A stretch of DNA of 64,000 bases from Bradyrhizobium sp. NDS-1 (GTDB lineage: Bacteria > Pseudomonadota > Alphaproteobacteria > Rhizobiales > Xanthobacteraceae): positions 1,163,501 to 1,227,500 of the forward strand of contig NZ_CP136628.1 in assembly GCF_032918005.1 (NCBI RefSeq). The letters run 5' to 3'. The notes under the pieces were generated by a model. It ran no database searches. It saw only the letters and a program-made list of their open reading frames with translations, and had not been told where the DNA came from. The translations under genes and the position numbers were made by a program. How positions within the stretch are numbered: position 1 is the first letter of the stretch; each line of letters begins with the position of its first letter. Shown one piece after another: positions 35,324 through 43,450 of this stretch.

Positions 35324-37138
35324 TCACCGCCGCCCGAACAGCTTCTCCACATCGCTCAGCTTCAGCTCGACATAAGTCGGCCGGCCGTGATTGCACTGGC
35401 CGGAGTTCGGGGTGTCCTCCATCTCGCGGAGCAGGGCGTTCATCTCCTCGGGCCGCAAGCGGCGGCCGGCGCGCACCGAGCCGTGGCAGGCCATGGTGGC
35501 CGCGACGTGCATCAGGCGGCGCTCCAGCGGCAGTGCCTCGTCCCATTCGGCCATGTGCTCGGAGAGATCGCGCAGGAGCCCGCCGGCATTGGTCTTGCCG
35601 AGCAGCGACGGTGTCTCGCGCACCGCGACTGCGCCGGGGCCGAAGGATTCGATGGCGAGGCCGAACGAAGCCAACTCCTCGCTGCGATCCAGGAGGCGCT
35701 CCACCGTCGCTTCGTCCATCTCGACGATCTCGGGAATGAGGAGGATTTGCCGCTGCACGCCGTTCGCGGCCAGCGAGGCCTTCAGCCGCTCATAGACGAT
35801 GCGCTCGTGCGCGGCATGCTGGTCGACGATGATGAGGCCGTCGCGGGTCTGCGAGACGATGTAGGTCTCGTGGATCTGCGTCCGCGCCGCGCCGAGCGGG
35901 CGGTCGACGAGGTCAGCCACGGGCTGCGTCTCGAACCGCACGTCAGCGCTGGGCGCCCCGACGTCGAAGGCGGCTTGCGCGCGCTCGGTGAAGGCAGGCG
36001 CCGCGGTGCCTTCGAAGGACGGCATCGGCGCGACCGGGGCGGACGGCGAGGCGCGCCAGTCCCAGCTGGCCGGACGCTGTGGCGTGAAGGCGGGGCGGAA
36101 AGCGGACAGCGCGCTCTCGCCGCTGTTGGCGGCGGTGCGGCGGCCCTCGCGTGCGAGCGCCTCCTTCAATCCGTGCACGATCAGCGCGCGCACGAGGCCG
36201 GCATTGCGGAAGCGCACCTCGGTCTTGGCCGGATGCACGTTGGCGTCGACCTCGCGCGGATCGAGCGTAACGAACAGCGCCAGCACCGGGTGGCGGTCGC
36301 GCGGCAGATAGTCGGAATAGGCCGCGCGCACGGCTCCCAGGATCAGCTTGTCGCGCACCGGCCGGCCGTTGACGAAGAGATATTGCCCGAGTGCGTTGGC
36401 TTTGGTCAGCGCGGGCGCCGCGGCATAGCCGGCGACGACGATGCCCTCGCGCTCGGCGTGGACCTCGATGGCGTGGCTGCGGAATTCCGCGCCCAGGATG
36501 TCGCCGAGCCGGGTCAGCCGTCCCGCCGCGCCGGGCAGCGCTGCGGCCCAGGTCACCGGCGCGCGCTCCTCGCCGGCGAGGGTGAAGGCGATATCGGGCC
36601 GCGCCATCGCGAGGCGCCGGACCACCTCGCGGATCGCTTCGGCCTCGGTGCGGTCGGTCTTCAGGAATTTCAGCCGTGCCGGTGTCGCATAGAAGAGGTC
36701 ATTGACCTCGACCCGCGTCCCATGCGCCAGCGCCGCCGGCATGATCTCGGATTTCTCGCCGCCCTCGACCGAGAGCGCCCAGGCATGGGACTCGCTGGCA
36801 TGGCGGGTCGTGATCGCCAGCCGCGCCACCGAGCCGATCGAGGGCAGCGCCTCGCCGCGGAACCCGAGGGTGCGGATCTGGAGCAAATCCTCGTCGTCGA
36901 GTTTCGACGTGGCGTGACGCTCGACCGCAAGCGCGAGATCTTTCGCGGTCATGCCGCCGCCGTCGTCGGTAATGCCGATCCGCCGCCGCCCGCCACCATC
37001 GGTGAAGACGTCGATCCGGCTCGCGCCGGCATCGATCGCGTTCTCGACCAGTTCCTTGACCACGCTCGCCGGGCGCTCGACCACCTCGCCGGCGGCGATG
37101 CGGTTGACGACCTGTTCTGGCAATTGGCGGACGGGCAT
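35324..37138 (-). CDS. mutL: DNA mismatch repair protein MutL
   Basis: MutL couples MutS recognition to strand incision. The 604-residue protein has the GHKL ATPase N-terminus (NRIAAGEVVERPASVVKEL, then ENAIDAGA) and FRGEALPSIGSVA. The C-terminal domain carries DQHAAHERIVYE, the metal-binding endonuclease motif, and CNHGRPTY near the end. It should therefore nick DNA itself, as in bacteria lacking MutH. A Pro/Ala-rich linker joins the halves. It is monocistronic and convergent with rsmD. Confidence 0.96.
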   Translation of the reverse strand: MPVRQLPEQVVNRIAAGEVVERPASVVKELVENAIDAGASRIDVFTDGGGRRRIGITDDGGGMTAKDLALAVERHATSKLDDEDLLQIRTLGFRGEALPSIGSVARLAITTRHASESHAWALSVEGGEKSEIMPAALAHGTRVEVNDLFYATPARLKFLKTDRTEAEAIREVVRRLAMARPDIAFTLAGEERAPVTWAAALPGAAGRLTRLGDILGAEFRSHAIEVHAEREGIVVAGYAAAPALTKANALGQYLFVNGRPVRDKLILGAVRAAYSDYLPRDRHPVLALFVTLDPREVDANVHPAKTEVRFRNAGLVRALIVHGLKEALAREGRRTAANSGESALSAFRPAFTPQRPASWDWRASPSAPVAPMPSFEGTAAPAFTERAQAAFDVGAPSADVRFETQPVADLVDRPLGAARTQIHETYIVSQTRDGLIIVDQHAAHERIVYERLKASLAANGVQRQILLIPEIVEMDEATVERLLDRSEELASFGLAIESFGPGAVAVRETPSLLGKTNAGGLLRDLSEHMAEWDEALPLERRLMHVAATMACHGSVRAGRRLRPEEMNALLREMEDTPNSGQCNHGRPTYVELKLSDVEKLFGRR

Positions 37139-37390
37139 GAGGCTCTGACTTGGGCTTACGATCGGGATTCGCGGACAGCGCTATTCTAGGCCGTGTTGCG
37201 TCAAAAGCATGTGTTGGGCAACAGTGGTGTGAGGGCCTGGGGAAGAAGGCTCCCTATCACATTGAAGACATTGGGCGTTCGAGAAAAACGCGCGGTGCAG
37301 ATGGACCGCCCTTTCGCCGTGGTCGAGATTGTGAGCCGCCGGGCAGCGGTGTAGCATCGTGAAAAAACGGCAACAGGACGGGAGGACGCC

Positions 37391-37708
37391 ATGTGCCATC
37401 TCTTCGCGCATCAGCCCCAACGCGATTACGAGTCCCAGACCCGGTCTTTGCGGATCGACGGCCATTGCACCTCGATCCGGCTGGAAATGGCGTTCTGGGA
37501 CACGCTGGAGGAGATCGCGGCCAAGGAGGGCATGAGCCTCGGCAAGTTCCTGACGACGCTCTACAACGAGGTGCTCGACCATCACGGCGAGGTCAATAAT
37601 TTCGCCTCGTTGCTGCGTTGCTCGTGCTTGATCTATCGATCAAGGAGCATGGCGCCGGTGCAGGATTTCAAGGCCTCGGTGGCGCCCATCCTCGACGCGG
37701 CCGAGTAG
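37391..37708 (+). CDS. Ribbon-helix-helix domain-containing protein
   Basis: The 105-residue protein has the RHH_4-type domain: SLRIDGHCTSIRLEMAFWDT followed by LEEIAAKEGMSLGKFLTTLY, a beta strand and two helices as in Arc/MetJ-like DNA-binding proteins. The extended N-terminus carries a CHLF motif. A GGAGGA site lies 5 nt before ATG 37391. The target is unknown. The 250 nt to mutL hold no other gene I can support. Confidence 0.85.
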   Translation: MCHLFAHQPQRDYESQTRSLRIDGHCTSIRLEMAFWDTLEEIAAKEGMSLGKFLTTLYNEVLDHHGEVNNFASLLRCSCLIYRSRSMAPVQDFKASVAPILDAAE

Positions 37709-37725
37709 CTGCGCCACCCTCGATG

Positions 37726-37750
37726 TCGTCCCGGCGAAAGCCGGGATACG
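37726..37750. repeat. Half of a REP-type palindrome
   Basis: TCGTCCCGGCGAAAGCCGGGA forms a short hairpin (CCGGC with GCCGG around GAAA) after the ribbon-helix-helix gene. It resembles one arm of a common Bradyrhizobium REP whose partner arm is missing here. It may serve as terminator, though without a T-run. Confidence 0.5.
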
Positions 37751-37792
37751 CAATCTCGCCTCAATGCGTCTCGGCGATCGATGACGCCTACC

Positions 37793-39361
37793 CTAGATCT
37801 CCTTCTTCTGCATCGCGCCCGCGATGTAGTCCGCCTGCCGCATCGCGAGCGCGACGATCGTCAGCGTCGGGTTGCAGGCGGCGCCGCTGGTGAATTGGCT
37901 GCCGTCCGAGACGAACAGGTTCTTGACGTCGTGGCTCTGTCCGAACCTGTTGACCACGCCGTCTCGCGGCTTCTCGCTCATCCGGTTGGTGCCGAGATTG
38001 TGGGTGCTCGGATAGGGCGGCGTCGGATAGGTTACGGTGGCGCCGACGGCGTCGTAGACCGCGGCGCCCTGCTTGTAGGCGTGCGCGCGCATCGCGATAT
38101 CGTTGGGATGGTCGTCGAAATGGACGCTCGCGACCGGCTGTCCGAACTTATCCTTGACGACAGGATCGAGCGTGATCCGGTTGGTCTCCTGCGGCATGTC
38201 CTCGCCGACCAGCCACATGCCGGCCATCCTGGGATAGCCGTCGAGCGCTGACGTGAACGGACGGCCCCAGGCGCCCGGGTTGAGGAAGGCCGCCATGAAC
38301 GGCAAGCCGATCGACAGCGTCTCCATCTCGTAGCCGCCGACGAAGCCGCGCTTGGGGTTGTTGGCGGCCTCGTCGCGGATGATGCCGGCCATGGTGGTGC
38401 CGCGATACATGTGCACCGATTTCTCGAACACGGCGTAGACGCTGCCCGTCATGTGCCGCATGTAGTTGCGGCCGACCTGGCCCGATGAGTTGCCAAGGCC
38501 GTCGGGGAACATGGTCGAGGCGCTGTTGAGCAGCAGCCGTGGACTCTCGATCGAGTTGCCGGCGACCGCGACGATGCGTGCTTTCTGGCGCTGCATCGCG
38601 CCTGCAGCGTCGGCATAGACGACGCCGGTCACCTTGCCGCCGGCATCATGCTCGATCTTGACCGCCATGCTGCCGGGGCGGACCTCGAGATTTCCAGTCG
38701 CCTCCCCCTTGGGGATCTCGGTGTAGAGGGTCGACCATTTCGCGCCGGATTTGCAGCCCTGGAAGCAGAAGCCGATCTGCTGGCAGGCGCCGCGCCCGTC
38801 GCGCGGCTGGCTGTTGATGGCCATGTTGCCGGTGTGCACGGTCTTGTAGCCGAGCTTCTTCGCGCCGGCTTCGAGCACCTTGAAGTTATTGTTGCCGGGA
38901 AGCCCGGGAATGCCGTTGGTGCGGGTCACGCCCATCTTGTTCTCGGCCTTGGCGTACCACGGCTCCATCTCCGCAAGCGTGACCGGCCAGTCCAGGAGAT
39001 TGGCGCCGGGAAGGTTGCCGTAGGTGCTCTTGACCCTGAACTCGTGCTCGTCGAAACGCAGCGAAGCGCCGGCCCAATGGGTCGTCGAGCCGCCGACCGC
39101 CTTGACGATCCAGGCGGGAAGGCCGGAAAAATCCTTGGCGACGCGCCAAGTCCCCGACGTGGTGCGGGCATCGGTCCAGGCGAGCTGGGAAAAACTCTCC
39201 CACTCGTCGTTGACGAAGTCGTGGTTCTCGATGCGAGGACCCGCTTCGAGGATGGCCACCTTGACGCCCTTCTGCGCGAGTTCGTTGCCCAGCGTGCCGC
39301 CGCCGGCACCGGAGCCGACGATCACCACAACGCTGGAATCGTTCAGATCGAATTTTGCCAT
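37793..39361 (-). CDS. GMC family oxidoreductase, gluconate 2-dehydrogenase flavoprotein-like
   Basis: The 522-residue FAD enzyme opens with the dinucleotide fold VVIVGSGAGGGTLGNELAQK. GMC features include THNLGTNRMS and the C-terminal NPTLTIVALAMR. It has no signal peptide; in such systems the flavoprotein is carried across the membrane with its Tat-exported small subunit. It is the last gene of the operon cytochrome c - VOC - subunit 3 - flavoprotein, so it likely oxidises a sugar or alcohol and passes electrons to cytochrome c. AGGAGAAC precedes ATG 39361. Confidence 0.88.
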   Translation of the reverse strand: MAKFDLNDSSVVVIVGSGAGGGTLGNELAQKGVKVAILEAGPRIENHDFVNDEWESFSQLAWTDARTTSGTWRVAKDFSGLPAWIVKAVGGSTTHWAGASLRFDEHEFRVKSTYGNLPGANLLDWPVTLAEMEPWYAKAENKMGVTRTNGIPGLPGNNNFKVLEAGAKKLGYKTVHTGNMAINSQPRDGRGACQQIGFCFQGCKSGAKWSTLYTEIPKGEATGNLEVRPGSMAVKIEHDAGGKVTGVVYADAAGAMQRQKARIVAVAGNSIESPRLLLNSASTMFPDGLGNSSGQVGRNYMRHMTGSVYAVFEKSVHMYRGTTMAGIIRDEAANNPKRGFVGGYEMETLSIGLPFMAAFLNPGAWGRPFTSALDGYPRMAGMWLVGEDMPQETNRITLDPVVKDKFGQPVASVHFDDHPNDIAMRAHAYKQGAAVYDAVGATVTYPTPPYPSTHNLGTNRMSEKPRDGVVNRFGQSHDVKNLFVSDGSQFTSGAACNPTLTIVALAMRQADYIAGAMQKKEI

Positions 39362-39391
39362 ATGCGTTCTCCTGAACCGTTGGGGTGGGTC

Positions 39392-39940
39392 TCAAGCCTT
39401 CGGCAGCCAGTCGATGTCGGCGAAGCCACGGTTGATGTAGCCGCCGTGCTCGGCCGACGATCCCTCGTAGCCGAACCGCGGCCAGACCTCTTTCTGATTG
39501 TAGAGCGAGACGATGAGATCGCCGCGGACCTTCTGGAAGAAGTCGCTCTGCTCGATTTCCTTCAGCAGCACGACCCGGTCGGCTTCCCAGGGCACTGCGG
39601 CGTAGGCCACCTTGTGGCGGTCCCGCGCGTTCTGATCGAGCCGCGTGATGCCGTCGCTGATCAGCGACTTGACGGCGGGATCCTTGGCCGCCTTGCCGTC
39701 CCACGGCTTGATTGCGGTGATGTAGTAGCTGTCACCGAGAACGTCGTGCGGATAGATGTCGCGCGCGACCTTCAGCAGCGTCTTCATCGTGGCGGGCGAG
39801 AGCGCGCTCGCTTCATCGGCCCACGCATCTTCGATGCTGATGGCGACGCTTGTCGCGACTGCAACGACCGGCACTGCGGTTGCGGCGCCCTTGAGAAAAA
39901 CACGGCGGCTGTGCTTGCTTCGGCGATCGACTTCTCTCAT
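39392..39940 (-). CDS. Gluconate 2-dehydrogenase subunit 3 family protein
   Basis: The 182-residue protein has a Tat signal (SKHSRRVFLKGAAT, hydrophobic region, cleavage near AWA-DE) and the body of the gluconate-dehydrogenase small subunit. LSPATMKTLLKVARDIYPHD opens the mature domain. It escorts and anchors the flavoprotein encoded 30 nt downstream. The name reflects the family; the physiological substrate could be another polyol or sugar acid. Confidence 0.9.
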   Translation of the reverse strand: MREVDRRSKHSRRVFLKGAATAVPVVAVATSVAISIEDAWADEASALSPATMKTLLKVARDIYPHDVLGDSYYITAIKPWDGKAAKDPAVKSLISDGITRLDQNARDRHKVAYAAVPWEADRVVLLKEIEQSDFFQKVRGDLIVSLYNQKEVWPRFGYEGSSAEHGGYINRGFADIDWLPKA

Positions 39941-39975
39941 GGCATTCCTCCGTCAATTTTGATTTCATGATTGAA

Positions 39976-40371
39976 TCAGTTGAAACGTCCGCCCCGCTGG
40001 ATCACCTCGATCTTGTAGCCGTCGGGATCACTGACGAAGAAGAAGCGCGCCAGCGTCCTGCCGTCGTGCTTGAAGTCGCGCAAGGGCCCCGGTGCGAGCT
40101 TCTCGCGCTCGAAGCGCGCATGCTCGGCCTCGAGATCCTCCACCACCACGGCGAGATGACCGTAGCCGTCGCCGAGCGCGTACGGCTCCTTGCGATCGAA
40201 ATTCACGGTCAGCTCCACCTCAAACGACGAGGAGGGATGACGCAGATAGATCAGGGCAAAGTCGGAAAACTTCAGATGGTCGGTGACCTCCAGGCCGAAG
40301 GCGCGCCTGTAGAAGTCGAGCGAGCGCGCCTCGTCGATCACGCGGATCATGGAATGAACGGGCTTTGCCAT
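39976..40371 (-). CDS. VOC family protein (glyoxalase I-like)
   Basis: The 131-residue protein is a lactoylglutathione-lyase-like vicinal-oxygen-chelate protein with paired beta-alpha-beta modules. His6 (VHSMIRV), EVELTVNF, GHLAVVVEDL and KIEVIQRG supply probable metal ligands. Glyoxalase I isomerises methylglyoxal-glutathione. It abuts the cytochrome c gene and precedes the dehydrogenase genes, so it may remove a reactive carbonyl made by that operon. This is inferred from context. Confidence 0.85.
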   Translation of the reverse strand: MAKPVHSMIRVIDEARSLDFYRRAFGLEVTDHLKFSDFALIYLRHPSSSFEVELTVNFDRKEPYALGDGYGHLAVVVEDLEAEHARFEREKLAPGPLRDFKHDGRTLARFFFVSDPDGYKIEVIQRGGRFN

Positions 40372-40758
40372 TCAGTTCTGCTCCTTCAGGTAGGTGATGA
40401 TCGCAGCGCGCGTTTCCGGCTTCGCCTGCCGGTAGACCATGGTCACGCCCGGGATGACTCCTTGCGGATTGGTCAGCCAGGCGTCGAGCTTCGTCTCGTC
40501 CCAGGCGAAGTCCGCCTTTGCGAGGCTCTCCGAATAGCGAAAGCCCTCGACCTTGCCGGCAGGCCGGCCCACGATCTTGACCAGCGGCGGACCTTGCCGC
40601 ACCGGTTCTGACAGGCTCGTGGTGTGGCACACCGCGCATTGCTGCTTGAAGAGTGTCCCGCCATCCGGAGGCTTTGCGGCAGGCAAGGGCATCTGCGCAT
40701 CGGCAACCCGCACCACCAGCACCATCGCGGTGCACAATCCCAGCACGACTGCGCGCAT
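40372..40758 (-). CDS. Periplasmic c-type cytochrome
   Basis: The 128-residue protein (ATG 40758; an ATG 18 nt upstream is possible) has a signal peptide ending near ADA-QM and one haem site, CAVCH, about residue 41. VTMVYRQAKPETR contains the probable axial Met. It should accept electrons from the gluconate-dehydrogenase-like flavoprotein and pass them to an oxidase. Covalent haem attachment happens in the periplasm. Confidence 0.9.
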   Translation of the reverse strand: MRAVVLGLCTAMVLVVRVADAQMPLPAAKPPDGGTLFKQQCAVCHTTSLSEPVRQGPPLVKIVGRPAGKVEGFRYSESLAKADFAWDETKLDAWLTNPQGVIPGVTMVYRQAKPETRAAIITYLKEQN

Positions 40759-41069
40759 CGCCAAGAGCTCGCCCATCCAACATCGACATCAGCCTGTGCA
40801 AACTCTAGGCGGCGTCAGATGGACGGTGGTAGTAGCGGGCTGTTTTGCCGCGAGCGGAGACGCTCGCGTCGTGTGGGTGTTCCGCGCTGCCATATATGCG
40901 GAGCACAATTCCGCGAAACCGCCGTCAAATCCCTAAACGTTCACCACACCATGCGCATTGCATGACGATTGCGCCGCTTGATTTCTTTACGCGATGCGAT
41001 GGGTCGGCGCAGGCAAGCGGCGTCGGGAACGGCCGAGCCATTCATCGCGAAACAATCCAGGAGAAATGG
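40759..41069. other. Divergent intergenic region
   Basis: About 310 nt between the cytochrome operon (leftward) and the small exported-protein gene (rightward) must hold both promoters. A perfect 8-bp stem, CGCGAGCG with CGCTCGCG around GAGA (40849-40868), is the only strong structure. Frames here lack ribosome sites and plausible composition. Confidence 0.4.
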
Positions 41070-41375
41070 ATGAAGTTGGTGAAGTCCTCGATGATCGCAT
41101 GCGCTCTGTCGGCTCTCGTTGCCGCGCCTGCTCTCGCTCAAAGCGCGCCCCCCACCGCAAAGCCCGGCGGCACCGTGCAGAGCAAACCCATGCAAGGCAG
41201 CACGATGGGCAGCGGCGATGAGGAGATGAACGCTCAGCCGGGCGCGGCGGGCGAGAAGACCGGCATGAAGTCGACCAAGGGCAGCAAAGGCACGGGCACC
41301 ACGGGCAGCGCCGCGCACAGGGGAACGGCCGACGATTCCACGACGGGCGGTGCAGCTCCGTCCAAGCGTTACTAA
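41070..41375 (+). CDS. Small exported low-complexity protein
   Basis: The 101-residue protein has a signal peptide (MKLVKSSMIACALSALVAAP, cleavage near ALA-QS). The mature part is rich in Gly, Ser, Thr, Lys and Met with no fold (MKSTKGSKGTGTTGSAAHRG). AGGAGA lies 5 nt before ATG 41070. It resembles other small, abundant periplasmic proteins of rhizobia without known function. A terminator hairpin follows 20 nt after the stop. Confidence 0.7.
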   Translation: MKLVKSSMIACALSALVAAPALAQSAPPTAKPGGTVQSKPMQGSTMGSGDEEMNAQPGAAGEKTGMKSTKGSKGTGTTGSAAHRGTADDSTTGGAAPSKRY

Positions 41376-41395
41376 TCCCGCCGGGAGAACGGCAA

Positions 41396-41422
41396 GACTC
41401 CGGCCGCCTGTCGGCCGGAGTC
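41396..41422 (+). terminator. Hairpin terminator after the small exported-protein gene
   Basis: GACTCCGGCC (41396-41405) pairs perfectly with GGCCGGAGTC (41413-41422) around a 7-nt loop. The following sequence is not a clear T-run, so termination may be partial. Confidence 0.6.
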
Positions 41423-41537
41423 CTTCGGCTGCGTCTGCCCAAGCGCGATGCGATCAGGATGAATCGTCATCGCGCTTTGGGTTGTTATTGAACATGATCT
41501 TTTTGAAGAACCGCTGCGCACTTTTCCGGATCATGCT

Positions 41538-41954
41538 TTAGTCGTCGAAGCGACCGCCGCGTCCGGCCTTGACGTCGCCGCGGCGCTTCTTGCCGTCGAG
41601 CCGGCGCTGCTTGGAGGCAAAAGTCGGCCGCGTGGCGCGGCGGGGCTTCGGCCGGATCATCGCCTCGGACAGGATCTCGACGAGCCGGTCGATGGCATCC
41701 TGCCGGTTGCGCTCCTGGGTCCGAAAGCGCTGGGCGTGGATCACGATCACGCCGTCCTTGGTCATGCGCTGGCCGGCGATGCGGGCGAGCCGGATCGCGG
41801 CGTCCTCCGGCAGGGTCAGCCTGCGTGTATCGAAGCGCAACTGGGCCGAGGTCGAGACCTTGTTGACATTCTGCCCGCCCGGGCCGGAGGCGCGGACAAA
41901 GCCGATCTCGATGTCGTCCTCGTCGATGACGAGATCGCGGGATATCCGCAGCAT
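41538..41954 (-). CDS. arfB: Alternative ribosome-rescue factor / peptidyl-tRNA hydrolase
   Basis: ArfB (YaeJ/ICT1 type) frees stalled ribosomes by hydrolysing peptidyl-tRNA. The 138-residue protein begins MLRISRDLVIDEDDIEIGFV, aligning directly with family starts, so I take ATG 41954 rather than the upstream ATG at 41993. GPGGQNVNK carries the GGQ catalytic motif at about residues 25-27. The C-terminal 35 residues are very basic (RPKPRRATRPTF, KQRRLDGKKRRGD), the ribosome-entering tail. Confidence 0.93.
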   Translation of the reverse strand: MLRISRDLVIDEDDIEIGFVRASGPGGQNVNKVSTSAQLRFDTRRLTLPEDAAIRLARIAGQRMTKDGVIVIHAQRFRTQERNRQDAIDRLVEILSEAMIRPKPRRATRPTFASKQRRLDGKKRRGDVKAGRGGRFDD

Positions 41955-42026
41955 GATGGCACCATTCGTGATGTCCGGACATATCGTGGACATTCACTTT
42001 CGGCAATGGCGCATCCCCGGAAACGC

Positions 42027-42052
42027 AAATGGCCGGGCGAGCCCGGCCATTT
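42027..42052. terminator. Bidirectional terminator hairpin
   Basis: AAATGGCCGGGC (42027-42038) pairs with GCCCGGCCATTT (42041-42052). It lies 28 nt after the second M16 gene on the minus strand and before arfB, so it ends the peptidase operon. Confidence 0.75.
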
Positions 42053-42079
42053 CAGGAAGACGTACCGAACCTGCGGCCG

Positions 42080-43450
42080 TCAGTTCGACTTCGTCGCCGG
42101 TGCTGTCGCCGGCTGCGCCGCGGCCTGCGGGGCGCGGCCGACGACGACAGTCAGCAGCCCCTGGCCCCACAGGCGCCTGGCGGCGGCTTTGGCGTCGTCC
42201 AGCGTCACGGCGTCGATGACGGCGTTGCGCTTCTCGATATAGTCGATCGGCAGCTTGTCCTGTTGGTACTGCAGCAGGGCCTGCGCCAGCTTGGAGGAGG
42301 TGTCGAGCGCCAGCATCTGCGAGCCCTTCAGGTAGGACTTGGCCTCGTCGAGTTCCTTCTGGGTCGGGCCTTCCTCGGCGATCCGGCGCACCTCCTTTTC
42401 GATGGCATCGATGGTGTCGCCGGCGCGGTCGGCGCGCGTGCCGGTGTTGCCGATGAAGAGCGCCGAATGCTCCATCCAGAGCAGCGCTTCGTACACGGAA
42501 TAGGCGAGGCCTCGCTTTTCGCGGACCTCGCGATAGAGCCGGGAGGACAATCCACCACCGCCGAGGATGTGGTTGACGACATAGGCTGCCATGAAATTGG
42601 GATCGTTGCGCTTCACCCCGGGGCCGCCGAACGTGATCACGGTCTGCGGCACGTCGAGAGTCACGAAGGCACGCTGCGGCGGCTTTGCGGCCTCGACGTC
42701 GGGGACGGGTGTGAGATTGGCCTTGGCGGGCAGGCTGCCGAAGGTGTGGTCGAGCAGCTTGCCGAGCGTGGCCGGATCGACGTCGCCGACGACCGCGATC
42801 TTCAGCCCATCCTTGGCGAGCACGCGGCCCACATAGTCCTTCATGTCGGCGACCGTGATGGTCGGCACGCTGTCGAGGTTGCCGTTGCTCTGCCGGCTAT
42901 AGGGATGATCGCCGAAGGCGACCTCCAGGAATTTGCGGCTCGCCAGCGATGTCGGGTTTGTGGTCTCGCGGCGCAGGCCCGAGATGACCTGCGAGCGGAT
43001 GCGCTCGACATCGGCGGGGTCGAAATGCGGCGAGGTCAGCGCGCCCCTGAGCAGGTCGAAAGCCTCGTCCTTGTTGTCGCGCAGCATACGCAGGCTGCCG
43101 CGGAAGGTATCGCGGTTGGCGCTGAACGAGAGCTCGATGGCGCGGCGGTCGAGCCGCTCGTGGAACGTCTTGGAATCGAGATCGCCGGAGCCTTCGTCGA
43201 GAAGATCGCCGACCAGATTGGCAACGCCCGATTTGTCCTTGGGATCCTGGGCCGAGCCGCCGGCGAAGGAATATTCCATGGCGATCAGCGGCACGGTTGC
43301 GTCCTGCACGAACCAGGCCTCGATGCCGCCCGGCGAGACCAGGCGCTGGATCTTTGCGGCTGCATGCGACGGCGAGACCGCAGCGAATGCGAGGGCCGCG
43401 CCGGCGACGAAGGACAGCGCGAAATGACGCGCCCGAAGGGGATAGGTCAC
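42080..43450 (-). CDS. M16 family peptidase-like protein (non-catalytic partner)
   Basis: The 456-residue exported protein has an M16 fold with substrate-binding block GGGGLSSRLYREVREKRGLAY but lacks the zinc motif: where catalytic homologues read HFLEH, this protein has LVGDLLDEGS. It should form a heterodimer with the upstream peptidase, as in bacterial and mitochondrial two-subunit M16 enzymes. The GTG start at 43450 overlaps the upstream stop (GTGA), and a signal sequence follows. The C-terminus is Ala/Pro-rich. Confidence 0.88.
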   Translation of the reverse strand: MTYPLRARHFALSFVAGAALAFAAVSPSHAAAKIQRLVSPGGIEAWFVQDATVPLIAMEYSFAGGSAQDPKDKSGVANLVGDLLDEGSGDLDSKTFHERLDRRAIELSFSANRDTFRGSLRMLRDNKDEAFDLLRGALTSPHFDPADVERIRSQVISGLRRETTNPTSLASRKFLEVAFGDHPYSRQSNGNLDSVPTITVADMKDYVGRVLAKDGLKIAVVGDVDPATLGKLLDHTFGSLPAKANLTPVPDVEAAKPPQRAFVTLDVPQTVITFGGPGVKRNDPNFMAAYVVNHILGGGGLSSRLYREVREKRGLAYSVYEALLWMEHSALFIGNTGTRADRAGDTIDAIEKEVRRIAEEGPTQKELDEAKSYLKGSQMLALDTSSKLAQALLQYQQDKLPIDYIEKRNAVIDAVTLDDAKAAARRLWGQGLLTVVVGRAPQAAAQPATAPATKSN

